Of a stretch of DNA of 64,000 nucleotides, positions 36,638 to 48,262 are shown in pieces. The stretch lies in NCBI GenBank assembly GCA_028023455.1, contig JAQFVV010000027.1, positions 9,113,845 through 9,177,844 of the forward strand. Reading direction: 5' to 3'. This DNA comes from Epiperipatus broadwayi. Its lineage: Eukaryota; Onychophora; Udeonychophora; Euonychophora; Peripatidae. How positions within the stretch are numbered: position 1 is the first letter of the stretch; each line of letters begins with the position of its first letter. The notes under the pieces were generated by a model. It saw nothing but the letters and a program-made list of their open reading frames with translations. It did no database searches and was not told where the DNA came from. The translations under genes were made by a program, and so were the position numbers.

Positions 36638-37125
36638 CAGAAGAGAAAAATTCAAAAAATATTAAACACTAATATTATTTTGCCAAGTGTTTTCGGTACT
36701 GTGTACCAAACTCATGATGACATATTGAAACAGTTAATATTTCAGTGCATGATATGCTAAGCATGCACTGGAATATTAACCGTTCAGTTCCAATGTTGCC
36801 TTGAGTCTGGTACATGGTACCGAAAGCCTAGTGTTATGGTGAGCATGCACTGGAATATTAACCGTTCAGTTCCAATGTTGCCTTGAGTCTGGTAAATGGT
36901 ACCGAAAGCCTAGTGTTATGGTGAGCATGCACTGGAATATTAACCGTTCAGTTCCAATGTTGCCTTGAGTCTGGTAAATGGTACCGAAAGCCTAGTGTTA
37001 TGGTGAGCATGCACTGGAATATTAACTGTTCAGTTCCAATATGTCACCACAAATCTGGTACACAGTATCAAAAGCGCTTTGCAAAATAATATTAGTGTTT
37101 CATATTTTCTGAATTTTTCTGCTCT
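36638..37125. repeat. Foldback element with internal 82-bp minisatellite (family F)
   Basis: Terminal inverted repeats of about 110 bp: AGAGAAAAATTCAAAAAATA and on at left, and the reverse complement of TATTTTCTGAATTTTTCTGCTCT at right. Inner parts GGTACTGTGTACCAAACTCA and its mirror CTGGTACACAGTAT agree. Between the arms, three 82-bp units are almost identical to each other and clearly related to the right arm. Confidence 0.7.
36761..37006 (+). repeat. 82-bp minisatellite, three copies
   Basis: GCATGCACTGGAATATTAAC starts each unit at 36,761, 36,843 and 36,925; a fourth start at 37,007 diverges into the element's right arm. The units differ by about one base (TACATGGT against TAAATGGT), so the expansion is recent compared with the arms. 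Confidence 0.85.
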
Positions 37126-37646
37126 GGTTGTCACATTTTATACATGTACAATAATTTACATTATTTGATAGAGTTATTATAATATTGCACCAATATTGAA
37201 AATCGGAAAGACTTAAAAAAGCAAATCATAACGTGCTTTCATGAAATTTGAATGTTATTAATAAATATGATAGCTTATGACACACTGAGATGGAAAAATG
37301 GTCGCTGTTATATAATTTATTAAACTTACAAATTTAGTTTCTCTTTTTTGTTTATTTATATTTTTTTAAAATAACAAATAGCTGAAATAGGGTATACTGA
37401 TATAGCATATATAACAACTTCCTTCATATTCAAGAAGTTGATCAAATGATAAAATATTTTTATAACCAATTTTTTCTTTTTTAATATAATTTTATGTGGT
37501 TAAATTATTCTCCCGTCCAATAATATCAATTCTTTAATATTAGAATAGCTGCCATGACTAAAAACTTTTATTCTATATCTTAATAAAAATTTATATGAAG
37601 ATTTATATGTTAGGAATATAAGTGTAATTTATATACTTGGAGTTTA

Positions 37647-38087
37647 ATGTAATCATAGAGGATTTGAACACAGACTTTCGAGCTCCCTTCAGCTATCCAC
37701 CCTATCTCATATAACCGATACACATAGCCACACACATGAAAAAGTTAAATGATCTCCAACATGAGTATTTCATGCTGAACCAGTACTCATCAGTTGGTCC
37801 AGATCATCTTCTCCCACACATATATAATCAGTACTCAATTTATATTAAGATAGCAAATCTTCAAATTTTAATGGTCAGGCTTCAATCTATTCCACCCTCC
37901 AACTCTTCAGTCATTCATCATAGAAAATCTAATGATGGAATACTCAAATTGCTTGTTGATGCCAATTTTATTGTCATGCTCATGTTAATTTTTAAGACAT
38001 TTTGACCTGTCATGTATAGTACCTTATCCATTTAATTATACAGAAGAGATAGACAGAATACAGGCTGAATCTATAATATTTGAATAC
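37647..38087 (-). repeat. Family B copy flanked by 27-bp direct repeats
   Basis: On the minus strand: AATCTAATGATGG end, GATCTGGACCAA, CTGATGA, GTACTGGTTCAGCAT, GAAA, then TTGGAGATC, whose TTGG and AGATC pair with CCAA and GATCT across an internal loop. Downstream is a tRNA-like part, ATAGCTGAAGGG (A box) and GTGTTCAAATCC (B box). AAGTGTAATTTATATACTTG (37,620 on) and AAGTACAATTTATATACTTG (38,088 on), each continuing GAGTTTA, bracket the copy as direct repeats. Confidence 0.65.
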
Positions 38088-38619
38088 AAGTACAATTTAT
38101 ATACTTGGAGTTTATATATAAATAAGATATTGAATTGTAGGTGCTTTAGGACAAAAAAGGATTATTTCAAATCTAGAATTTTAAATGGTTACATATCACT
38201 TAGTATGTATTGTCAGCTACGTTAGATGGGTAATTGTCAAACTTGTTGCTTGTGCCCATAATAATTAAGCATTACCAAAGAGATTTGTTTGCATGGATTA
38301 TTTTTACTATATCAGAAATTAAAACTAAGACTTGAGAAAAATACTACTTTATTAAGTCATTTAAGAATAACAATAGGAAACCCATTAACATGTTTTGATT
38401 TTTTTTTAATACAAAACAAAAAAAAATTGTGAGGAAAATGGATATTGCTCTGATTTTTACATTTTAATCTGTCTTGTATTGCGATTTGAGAGCCCCTCAG
38501 ACAGTTATCATTACATCTGATTGGCTGCCGTACAAGCATTCAAAAAGCACATGCTTTCTAACATTTTAATCAAATTAATAATTAAACAAATCTTAAAACC
38601 AAAAAAAAATCCATGTTTC

Positions 38620-38730
38620 ACAGAGGTATGTGATGCACTGTGGCTTCTCCTTTATCGAAGTCAGGAATCTCTCAGCCACAATGCCCAGAGAAACCTGTTA
38701 GCCATCTTACCTTCCCCATCCTAAGTTTTT
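38620..38730 (-). repeat. Third LINE 3' end, reverse orientation
   Basis: GTGGCTTCTCCTTTATCGAA, AGGAATCTCTCAGCCACAAT and AGAGAAACCTGTTAGCCATC are the reverse complement of the tail at 42.00-42.08 kb. Confidence 0.6.
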
Positions 38731-39049
38731 CCCATACTCTTCCCTATCCTGCTCCATCCCATTTCCACAACAGTCATTGTCAACTCCATGGCCTTTATAT
38801 CTAAATCCCCCTTCTTTCCCCAAACCCAGCATAAAAACCAAGAACCCACTTTATACTTTGTTTATATTATATTCCCCACAACTTCAATGGATTTTTTCAG
38901 AAGAAATTAAAAATTATAATCATGAATTAGAAGAATTTAACAAACTAGAGGAAACAAAATGGATGAAATTAATGTAGGATTAAACTTAGAGTGATTTTGG
39001 TACAAATAAATATTAAATGGAAATATGCTTATGCAAGTGAAAAGCAAAC

Positions 39050-39500
39050 TTTTAATAGATGTATTTTATTACTTCTTACTTGTGGATCTGAGACTTGAAT
39101 AAATAACAGAAGAGCAAAACAGAAACTTTGGCTCGCTCAAGGAAGTATGGAGAGATTACGTTAGGAATAACAAAAATAAAATTCACAGTTAAGAAAACAT
39201 CCAGTTATCACCGACATCATTGAACTAATTAAGAGACTGAAATAGAACTGGACATATTGCTAGAAGAGATAACAGATGGGCAATTGAAGTTTTAAAATTG
39301 GATCCCAAAATATAAAAAACCAAAAAAGAGACTGAAATGGATGGATGAAATTGTGAAGTTTGTTGGGTATTGTAGAAAAAAAAAAAAGGCTAGAGATTAG
39401 AGAAACTGGATTAAACTTGAAGATAGCTTCATCATGCAGTCAATCGATAATGATATTTGATAAGATGATCATGAATGATGACAAATCTACAGAATTCAAA
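39050..39500 (+). pseudogene. RTE-type LINE C-terminus and 3' tail
   Basis: CTTACTTGTGGATCTGAGAC matches the YGSETW region. Further on comes a RTGHIARRDNRW-like segment, then AGAGATTAGAGAAACTGGAT and the GATGATCATGAATGATGAC tail seen in other copies. Confidence 0.65.
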
Positions 39501-40029
39501 ATTCAGTTTTTTTCCCTTCTGGGTAATAATATATGTTTAATTAAATAATTTTTGAATAGATTCATAATTGCAACTATCAGACTGTAATGAGTTTTGGGTA
39601 AAACTTGTTTTTTGATATGGCGTTAGTTCTTTCACTTGTGCAACTTGATCGCATAAACGATAAGCATAGGGTTTGAAGGTCAGTTTTTGCAACAAAAAAT
39701 TAACATAATCAAACAAAGACCAAAAAAATCAACTAAATAAGATGCGGTTAAGACCCACAGGTCAACTTGAAGCATTAAATCTTAATATGATCTATTAGTG
39801 ATGTTAATTCAATACATAGTTTAAAAAGAACAAAAATCTTTGCCGTTAAATCTATTTCGCTTACGATATCCCCATTATAAAGCATCAATAAAATAATTTT
39901 TGGCAACAGTTTAGTAAATAATTTCTTACATTATAAAATTAGAATTTAAAATATAATAAGACAAACATTTTACTAAGTTTTAAATATCAGAAATTTCAAA
40001 AATCATTGTTTGTATGTGTAAAGAAAAAA

Positions 40030-40520
40030 GATGTACGGTAGCACTAAAGGACAGTTGTTATTTAATGTGAGGGCAAGAGCTTTTGATATTAGAGAAAGAC
40101 AAGAATGGAGTCAGGATTGCAGATATAATTTAAAGAGCATTGAATATGTTTGGAGAGCAGGATAGTGAAAGAGGGAATTAGAACAAATTGTATAGAGAAT
40201 CAGAAAAATTGAAAGTAAAGAGAGATTTTAGTTTTCTTTTTGTTTAGGTTTTTATAACGAAACTGGAGAATTAGAGATAAGATACTAGACTATCAAAGAG
40301 CTTTTATTAAAATGAGACCAGAGGGGGACGGGCGGACCCAAAATTAGAGAAATAATTGGGTTAATCCAATAAAGAGTAAGGATTTTGGAGGCTAGGAATA
40401 TTTCATTTGGCTGACAAAATGTTTCTGGGCATGTAGCTTAAGCACAGAAACTTTGGACTTCATTTAAGGAGCTATTTTACATCACGTGATGTTCAAGCAA
40501 CTAAGTCCTAACTTGATCAA
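40030..40520 (+). pseudogene. Third LINE, decayed copy
   Basis: GGACAGTTGTTATTTAATGT and GCAAGAGCTTTTGATATTAG correspond to the LLF.ARA segment, and the end TTTCTGGGCATGTAGC ... CATCACGTGATGTTC to the 42.0-kb tail. Confidence 0.45.
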
Positions 40521-41339
40521 CTAATTCTATCAAAATAGATTTTAACTTTGTTGAAAATTGATTCAAGATTATTTACTTTCAAAACTGTCACACTACCACT
40601 GTCCAAACACACAGAAATATCCTCAATGTTTTAGTATTGTGAAATTAGTTTTGATTTCTTTCTCAAAATCCCCTTAGTGGCCCATTTGAAAAAGATTAAT
40701 CCAAATATTCTTCAAGGTATAGCAGATCTAAGCATGTTTAAATCCAGTAATGATAGTTAATAGCATTATTTCTCATCTTACTATTTTTTTACATGATTTT
40801 TTGTTCTTTACTAATTTATTTACTTTTTTTTTTTTCCAGAGTAACTAAACTTGTGATATCATTAGGTTGCGAGCTTCAAATATTGTCAAGTCTGCTTATG
40901 TCTTTCAAAATATTCTCTACATCAGCTTATGTCTTTCAATGTGTATCTCCTACAGTTTCTGCACTTTTTTTTTATACAAGCATATTATTATTTTTAAACA
41001 CAAGAATATTATTCACCAGCCTTAAGCCTGCAATCAGTTCACTTCGGAATGTTGTCTGATGAAAGTTATTATAATGTTGGGTATTTAAGAAAGTTTTTAT
41101 TGTTATATATTTATAAAATTATATTAAATATATCTTTTACAAAAATATATTTATTATCTATATTGTTTTCGAAATAAAGGCTTTTGGGAAACATATCTTG
41201 TGTGCTTATTTTGATGAACAACATAAAGTGCTAGTTACATGTACATATTACCTGTTGGTGGAGCCGCCATCTATATGCAAAAAGTAAAATGAAAATGTTT
41301 GGTAAATTGCAGTTTATGGATAATAAAAGAACAGCCAAA

Positions 41340-42085
41340 ATAGTATTTAATAGGGTTATGAGTAAAGGGCAGGTAACACGATAGGTGAGAAAGGTAATGT
41401 GGTATGCAAAAATTTGGATAAAGAATTTATATCAGTATATTTGTACAAAAAATGGGATGATTGTGTTAAGAGTATTGTTGAGTGTTATAGTAGTAAGGAA
41501 TGGGATAAAAGAATAGATTTATTAATAAAGAATAGAAAGTTAGATGGAGAAATAATATGGAAACTAAAAAGAGTTCAAATGTATATAGAAATAAACAGAA
41601 TATTAGGTGTGAGTTAATATATGATAATAGTAAGGAAAGTAGTTTATTGTTTAAGGCTCGAACGGGATCTTTAGTAACAAGAGAATATACATGTAAGTGG
41701 AAAAATATGGGTGATTTATTTTGTAAATTATGTAAGGAAGGAATAGAAAATATTAGTCATCTGTTAATTGAATGTAAATGCTTGAAAACAGAAAGGATAC
41801 ATATAATGAAGTTATGGAAGAATAATTATGAACAAAGTGATTAACAGAAAGTGAGTTATTGGTTTTTATGCTAGGTTTGGGAAAAGATAAGGGGGATTTA
41901 GATACGAAGATCATGGAGTTGACAAAGATTATGTTGTGGAAATGGGATTGAACAGATTATGGAAAAACTTAGGGTGGACAATGGAAAGGGAAGGTAAAGT
42001 GGCTAACAGGTTTCTCTGGGCATAGCTGCTGAGAGATTCCTGACTCCGTTTAAGGAGAAGTCACAATGCATCACATCACATCATA
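41340..42085 (+). pseudogene. Third LINE: C-terminal zinc-knuckle region
   Basis: An open stretch reads SSLLFKARTGSLVTREYTCK, then FCKLCKEGIENISHLLIECK. The C-x2-C...H-x-C pattern with HLL is the C-terminal zinc finger of non-LTR RT proteins. The 3' part (CTGGGCATAGCTGCTGAGAG ... GCATCACATCACATC) recurs in reverse at 38.63-38.72 kb and degraded at 40.43-40.50 kb. Confidence 0.65.
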
Positions 42086-43059
42086 GATGAGAATAAATTC
42101 CATATTTTTTGCTAGAATAATATGTTTGAAAACATGAAAATAATGTAATTTATTTAGAAAATAAATCTAAAAACAATATCTTTAGCAAATAAACAAATAC
42201 TGACAAATATTTTCAATAAATATAATCAATGCTTAACATTTCAAAAGAAAGTAAATTAGCTACGATATCAAATGCTAATTTAATTTCTTCCAAAATATTA
42301 AGCATTGATGGTAATTATTGAAAATGTAGGTTTTCAATCATTATCTGTTTGGTGAGTAGAATAATGTCAGGTTTTCAAACAAATACTATTTCTAACAAAA
42401 TTTCTTTATAAATTTTTGATCACATTTATTGAAAATGTTTCTTTTTTAAGTAATATTTTCATGGGGATTTATTTTTTTGATTATTTAGGTAAAAAAAAAA
42501 AGAAAATTAGTTCATTTTTGTCTACTTCCATATGTAGCTTTACCATCAGCTAGTGCATAGATACAATTACCACCTAATATAAATTAATATAGCATATTTT
42601 AATATTGAAAATTAATAATTTAACTTTTGTTTAAAAAAAAAAATCTTAGCAGTATTTATCCTAATTCAAATTATAGGATTCACTTCTCGGAGCTCTCTAA
42701 TCTCTAGGTATCACTGTAATTGGCTTATTCACAAACAACAAATAAATAACTATTCATGGCATTTACCCTGTTCAAATGATTCTGTATAATTAAAGAATCA
42801 AAAAGCATTATAAGAATGTTTTTTTTGTCAAGCAAATGTAAAAAAATATCATATGTAAAGACGGATTTATATATTGTTTTTATCAATTTGGTTAATTAAT
42901 CAAAAACATTTCTGGTTAATGCTTGAAGATAACAAATTGTCCATGGAAGTCCATTAATATCATAAAGCTTCTATGTGAAATTACTGCTGATAAAAAAATC
43001 TTAAACAAGAAAATGTTCTAACACCAAATTTATGTTCTATTTTTACAACAATGGTCTTG
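42086..43059. other. AT-rich DNA without recognised genes
   Basis: Poly-A and poly-T runs; nothing supported. Confidence 0.45.
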
Positions 43060-43790
43060 CTATAGTAAACTAAATTCGTATTACAACAATGGTCTTATAG
43101 AAAGCTTCATAAAAGAGACATCAAGCAATATAAGTCTGGAAGTGGAATTTTTAAATTGGAAACAATTAAAAATTAAGAACTTCTGGTTTCTAGATTTAAA
43201 TAAGTTTCTTGTTAATTCAAAGGATGATCTACAAAATATTCTTAATGTTTTAAATGAAATATATAAAGACTAGTTTGGTAATTAATGCCCCCCCCCCATT
43301 TCTTTATCATCCAATGATTAAAGAAAATTTTTTAGCCATATTTAGCTTGAAAGAATATCAATTGGAGAATGTGAATTAATTTAAATATCTTGATAACCTT
43401 TTCAATAGAAAGACTAACTTGGATGAGGACTTCCATATTGATGTAATGTAATGCAATGGAAAAATTTCAATCCATGATTTTAATATTCAGAAATTATGAG
43501 AATACAATCACAACACCAATCAATTTGTTCTTCAGCTCACGAGATGTGATGCTTTGGATTATAATAGTATATCTTCATTAGTTTGGTCATATAAAGTGAC
43601 AGTCATCCTACGTAAATATTTTTTGTTAAAAATAAAGACATTATTCATGGGAATGGATGACTTCTATTTATATTGTAAAGATCATCTTACAAAAACTCAA
43701 AAAAAAAAATGCAATATTGATTACTTTTTGAAGGAAATATGCTGGGATTAGAACATAACGGAGGACTACACTTACTCCAGCAATGAAATG
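43060..43790 (+). pseudogene. RTE-type LINE reverse transcriptase fragment
   Basis: LVNSKDDLQNILNVLNEIYK (43,210-43,270) matches the segment following the catalytic aspartates in RTE RT. NFKYL-type sequence EYQLENVN, FKYLDNLFNRKTNLDEDFHI (43,350-43,440) is the next conserved block (FKYLG...). A C-run (43,288-43,297) and frameshifts break it. Confidence 0.65.
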
Positions 43791-45189
43791 TTCCAAAAAA
43801 GTAAAATTCACTGCAGAAGTTAAAAGTATGACATCAGCTTTAAAAAATCAGAGAAAAGGTCATAAATAATTCCACATATATCACACTAGTTCTTTAATTG
43901 ATATCTTACGAGGCTGTCTTTTAAATGTAATTATATTTGATATTCATGGATTTGTTTTTAAAGTCTTCAAAAAAAACAACTTATTTTATCTTGCTTTGCA
44001 TTTCTTTTTATCTTCTGGAATTAAAACAAACACTCATTTATAAATAGTTGATAATTCTCGGTACAAGTATCAACGATCGTATACATTGCTTGATGGCGCT
44101 GTTGCTAATGGAAAACATTGAACTATAACGTTACCTGGCCATGACCTTTTAAGTGCTAATTGACTTTTAATAAGGTTTTTTTATTCATGTTCAAATGTTA
44201 TTAATTAAGCATAATTTACCAATAGTATGGTGGCCTATTTTTGATCATACCACACCAAATATAAATTGGCATTTCTAAAAAAGTAAACTTTTAAGTGCTA
44301 ATTGATCTTTAATAAATTACTAAGACGTTTCAGTATCGCTATTGTTTTAAAACATTTAATAAGCAAAAAAAAATTGTTTTTAAGATATAAAGATTTTTTA
44401 CTGGTACATAAATAATTTTAAATAAATGTTAAGACTTAACATTTATTTAAAAGTATAACACAGAAAAAAGAAAACAATAACAATGATACATAAATAAGTA
44501 CATATGCTAAACAGTTTTGTAAGTTATATAGTATACATGAAATATTTACATATATAAAGATACAAAATTATAGACAAGCCAAATAAATATTTACATAAAT
44601 TTTCAATAAAATGTAGATCCTTTAAAAAAAAAAGAAACAGGTTTATAATGAGGAAATAAAAGGTACATTGTAGAAATTGGAAAATTCACAACTCTGGAAA
44701 AACTTGGGAATTAGAGATATTAGATTATTGGAATATAAATATAACGAGAGAATTCCTAATCAGGATTAAAACTTTAATAGAATATAATCTAATTAGAACC
44801 TGCAGATATCATATAAATATTCATACACTCACTTCCTCCATCAATTGACAAAACGGGTCTTATATATATATATAAATTATTGATCTTTGTCTAGATATAA
44901 ACTCATTCTACATGCTTATATACAATAAATATTGTTCGCATTTAAAAATTAGTTATAGAATGCTAAACATTACAACAAAAAATGACAATCCAGATTGTAC
45001 TTAAAAATAAAATGAAATTAAGTACTTTCTAAAATAACAAACACTACACAACGAAATTATTATGGAGCTTAAATTTAATGGTTTATATTTGAAATTTAAA
45101 TGATTCATCTTGTATTTTCATAAATATAATAATACTACATACATTCTTAACTACCTGATTTAATGAATTTAGTATTTTTTTATTAAGGT
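43791..45189. other. AT-rich DNA without recognised genes
   Basis: CTTTTAAGTGCTAATTGA occurs twice (44,146 and 44,289); otherwise nothing supported. Confidence 0.45.
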
Positions 45190-45432
45190 TCTATGTTATA
45201 TATAGAGCTTGCAAAACAAACTCTTAACAAGCTTTGTACAATACCCCCAACCTCAGACCGGTTTCTGCTACTGGCACTCTCGGTGAGGTGCTAGGATATT
45301 CAATCATTAGATAAAAATACCAGGACAAGCCCAGCGTTGAGGACACCAGTAGCAGAAACCAGTCTGAGGTTGGGGCTATTCTACAAAGCTTGTTAAGAGT
45401 TTGTTTGGCAAGCTTTATATATAACATTTGTA
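45190..45432. repeat. Family D foldback with hammerhead 3' halves in both arms
   Basis: About 85-bp arms: GAGCTTGCAAAACAAACTCT ... CAACCTCAGACCGGTTTCTG at left and its mirror CAGAAACCAGTCTGAGGTTG ... AGAGTTTGTTTGGCAAGC at right. Each arm encodes AGCAGAAACCGGTC (or CCAGTC) then TGAGGTTGGGG; the CTGATGA boxes are mutated (CCGAGAG and TTGAGGA). CACCTCA/TGAGG helix I complementarity survives in the left arm. Confidence 0.7.
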
Positions 45433-46796
45433 AACATAAGCTTTATTAAGTCATGTGACATCTGACTTAGATTTTTTTTTTGTAAAATAAATGGTTTACA
45501 GCATAAAACCATACAGGGCATAAATTTTCTTATTTTTACTATATGGCCAATTGATTTGAGGATCATAAGACATTCCAACATCAAAGACTAAAAATCTAAT
45601 TGATCTGATTTTTTTTTTCTCTCTAGGAACCAATTCAAATATTCATGGATTTTTAAACCAATGATTTTAACCACTCAATTATACTACTCAGGGCAGCAAA
45701 TATATATCTTGGATCCAATCCTCAAATCTTACGCGGTTAGGCATTAAACTTTAATGCTAAAGGCAGTTTAAAACAGTTCTTCATTTGATACATCATTGCA
45801 ATGCTAGTATTTAGCCAGATCATATCTTTAAATATGTGCAAGATCTGCAAACCATCTCATTGCTTTTCCATTCATCGTAGAAAATTGGGATAAGTTCTCA
45901 TTTACATCCCTTCTCCCTATCAATATATAGGTGTGGTTCATAATTTTTTTACTAATGACCCTTTATTATACTAAGTCTCTGAAATAACTAATTGGCAAGT
46001 CATCATTACCTTCTTTCGGTCCTATTGTTATAATCATATTAAATTATTTTACTTCAACAAATGTAATAAAGTAGGTAGTACTCGGAGGTCATGTGATGTT
46101 CAAAAACCAAAAATGATAAGTTGAGCTTCAACACAGGAAAATCTTGACTTCTCAAATTCATCGATCTAGCATCATTTTTAATTACGTATGATTTTAGAGC
46201 GATAAAGCTAACTTTCATATTGAAGCTAACTATTATCAACCAGGTTCCTGTTCATGCCCAATTCCTTTTGTAACGGAGTTTTAAAACCATCACTCGCTGA
46301 TAGCTACTAATTATTTTACGAAATGCCAAGATCAAGATTTAAAATGTTAATATGCTCATCCAAAAAGCATTTGAAAATTTTTAATGTAAGATTAAAAATC
46401 AGTGCATTTAATTGCGAAAAAAAGCAAAGTAATATATTGTGCTTGATAATAGTAACCTGAATTGTGTAGATAAAGTAAAATGAATGGCATTCTACTATAT
46501 TTCGTGTGATATGTTCTTTATAAAAGTAACGGTAAATAAAGAAAATTAAACAATATTTAATATGTACTTTTTTTTATTATATTTCAAAGCATCTTTAATT
46601 AAGTTAACAACAAATTTACAAGAAATTAATGTAGACATAATTTTCGTAATTATTTACAAAGACATTTAAAATCAAACCAATAAATTACAAGTTCTAAACT
46701 CTAAGTCTAGTAGCATGATATTTTCCTCATTGTGTGATAAACCTCTAAAAAAAATATTCATGCGTAGAAGTGAATGTCAAGCTAAAAATAACTGAC

Positions 46797-46898
46797 CTGA
46801 AGAATCACAATGAATTAAGACGTCACCCACTGCCATCTGACGGACAATTTCCTTTGAGCAAATACAATCATCTATGATTATGGCTTTATCAACAAATT
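46797..46898 (-). CDS. Candidate internal exon, unidentified protein
   Basis: A 102-nt open segment on the minus strand with a long poly-T tract and AG (AAATGAAG) before it and TTCAG|GTCAGT after it. After a 2-nt phase it reads FVDKAIIIDDCICSKEIVRQ then MAVGDVLIHCDSS, ending one base into a codon. Codon choice (GTC, CGT, GTG, GAC) is far GC-richer than the neighbourhood, as in the AVL9 exons. It begins only about 370 bp past the AVL9 stop on the same strand, so it may belong to a closely spaced downstream gene, or be an AVL9 alternative 3' exon. A GC-richer patch at 47,030-47,085 could be its 5' end. I do not recognise the protein; the V-GDVLI stretch faintly recalls a PDZ beta strand, which is weak. 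Confidence 0.45.
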
Positions 46899-47272
46899 CT
46901 TCATTTAAAAAAAAAAAAAATTCTTACTAAGATTAGGTAAAGTTACCTATTTATATAAATATCTCTGATTTATAGCCAACTAAAAATAAATATGGCAATA
47001 TTTACATTTCAATTCTAAAAGTGATAAGCGAAGAGATCTCCGTGAATGAGCTGTGCTCCGCATGACTAGACGGTAATATTTAAATAATACTGTGATGACT
47101 AGGTCATAATCTATCATGAGTTAGAATAAAGTTTTTGTTATACTACCCTGTCCGAGATTGTTCCCATGATAAAATTCAGGTTTGCGTCTAAAAATGTAGC
47201 AATTAACAGGTGAGTGATGGTTTGTTCAAAGGTGGAGATAACAAATTCCATATTTTTTTTTACGTAATGCCT

Positions 47273-47337
47273 TCACTGATGGGTAAAGTTAGAAAACCAT
47301 GAAGATACTGCAGTTTTTGCTTGACTAATGGCGCCAC
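47273..47337 (-). CDS. AVL9: AVL9 terminal exon with stop codon
   Basis: Terminal coding exon. The acceptor is AAAAG after a T-rich tract. The frame continues G-GAISQAKTAVSSWFSNFTHQ and stops at TGA (47,275-47,273). This matches the family's end, GGAFSSAKTAMSSWLSTFT, so this protein terminates slightly earlier than the vertebrate form. The intron before it is about 7.7 kb and contains RTE and other LINE remnants, a hammerhead-bearing tandem array and a family D ribozyme copy. No unambiguous polyadenylation signal was assigned downstream. Together the four exons give about 108 C-terminal residues of a protein normally around 600-650 residues long. Confidence 0.88.
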
Positions 47338-47582
47338 CTTTTGATTAAAAAAATATATATATACATTAAGTACTTAGATCTACAAATATAAGAAAATGTA
47401 TTATAATTATATATATTTGTGTTCGTACATTGTAATAATAAAAAATTAATTAGCAAAATTTGACAGGAAAAAATAAATAAATAAAACAAAATACACTTAA
47501 TAGTTCAGCTGTACATTTCAAGCAATTATTCTTCATGATATTAAAGAAAGAACTACCATTTCAAAATAACTTAATTTTTCGT

Positions 47583-48262
47583 AAGAACCAAACTCTGCAT
47601 ATAATAGTGCCACCAAGTTCAAACCTTAGTAATCAATGGATGCAGGAAGGTTTGCGCATAAAATCCTTATCTAGTACCTGCTCATCAAACATCCCCAGAC
47701 TAGTTTCTAGCTTGAGGCTTTCAGCAATGAGGAGCCTTGGATTTGAGAGCACTGCACCTAGATCTTAGGATCTAATGCAACCCTTCAGCTGCCACCTTTT
47801 ATCTATTTGGTTAACTATAAACTTAGGAGCCCAAGATGAAAACACCACAACGTTTCCAATCCAAGCTCATTCACTTGCATAGTCATATAGACCTGAACTC
47901 AGTTCTGCATCTCTACATTTTGGTGTCTTTGATTTTTTCAAAAGCCACAGTCACCATTATCCTATGGGCAGGATAGGTATAAAACCATCAAAACATCATA
48001 CGATCACCATTTTATATGCTTAGACATGCTATTAATAAGAGTACCAAATGTTCCATACAGTAGTGCCATCAAGTGCAAGACTTTGTAATCAATGGATGCA
48101 GGAAAGTGGGTGCATTCATTCAAATACCCCAGACTAGTTTCTAACTTGTGGCTTTCACCTGTGAGGAGCCTTTGATTTGAGAGCACTGCACCTAGATTTT
48201 AGGAACTAATACAACCTTTCAGCAGTCACCTTTTACCTTTTGGCTAACTATAATGCTAGAAA
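47583..48262 (-). repeat. Family A tandem array, minus orientation, 434-bp period
   Basis: Two monomers head to tail: the helix III segment GACTAGTTTCTA occurs at 47,698 and again at 48,132, exactly 434 bp later, with the whole intervening sequence shared. Both ribozymes retain GAAACTAGTC and the helix I strand TGGGG but have lost CTGATGA (TTGCTGA; CAGGTGA). This is the clearest evidence for the monomer length. The array starts about 245 bp upstream of the AVL9 terminal exon, inside the AVL9 intron. Confidence 0.8.

Noticed and set aside
36761-37080. Hammerhead in the 82-bp minisatellite (GGTAC...GTACC followed by GAAA)
   Set aside because: Stem plus GAAA resemble helix II and its flank, but no CTGANGA box lies directly before the stem in any unit.
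40793-41059. 88-codon plus-strand hydrophobic frame
   Set aside because: Pyrimidine-rich low-complexity sequence; no domain, no start or splice evidence.
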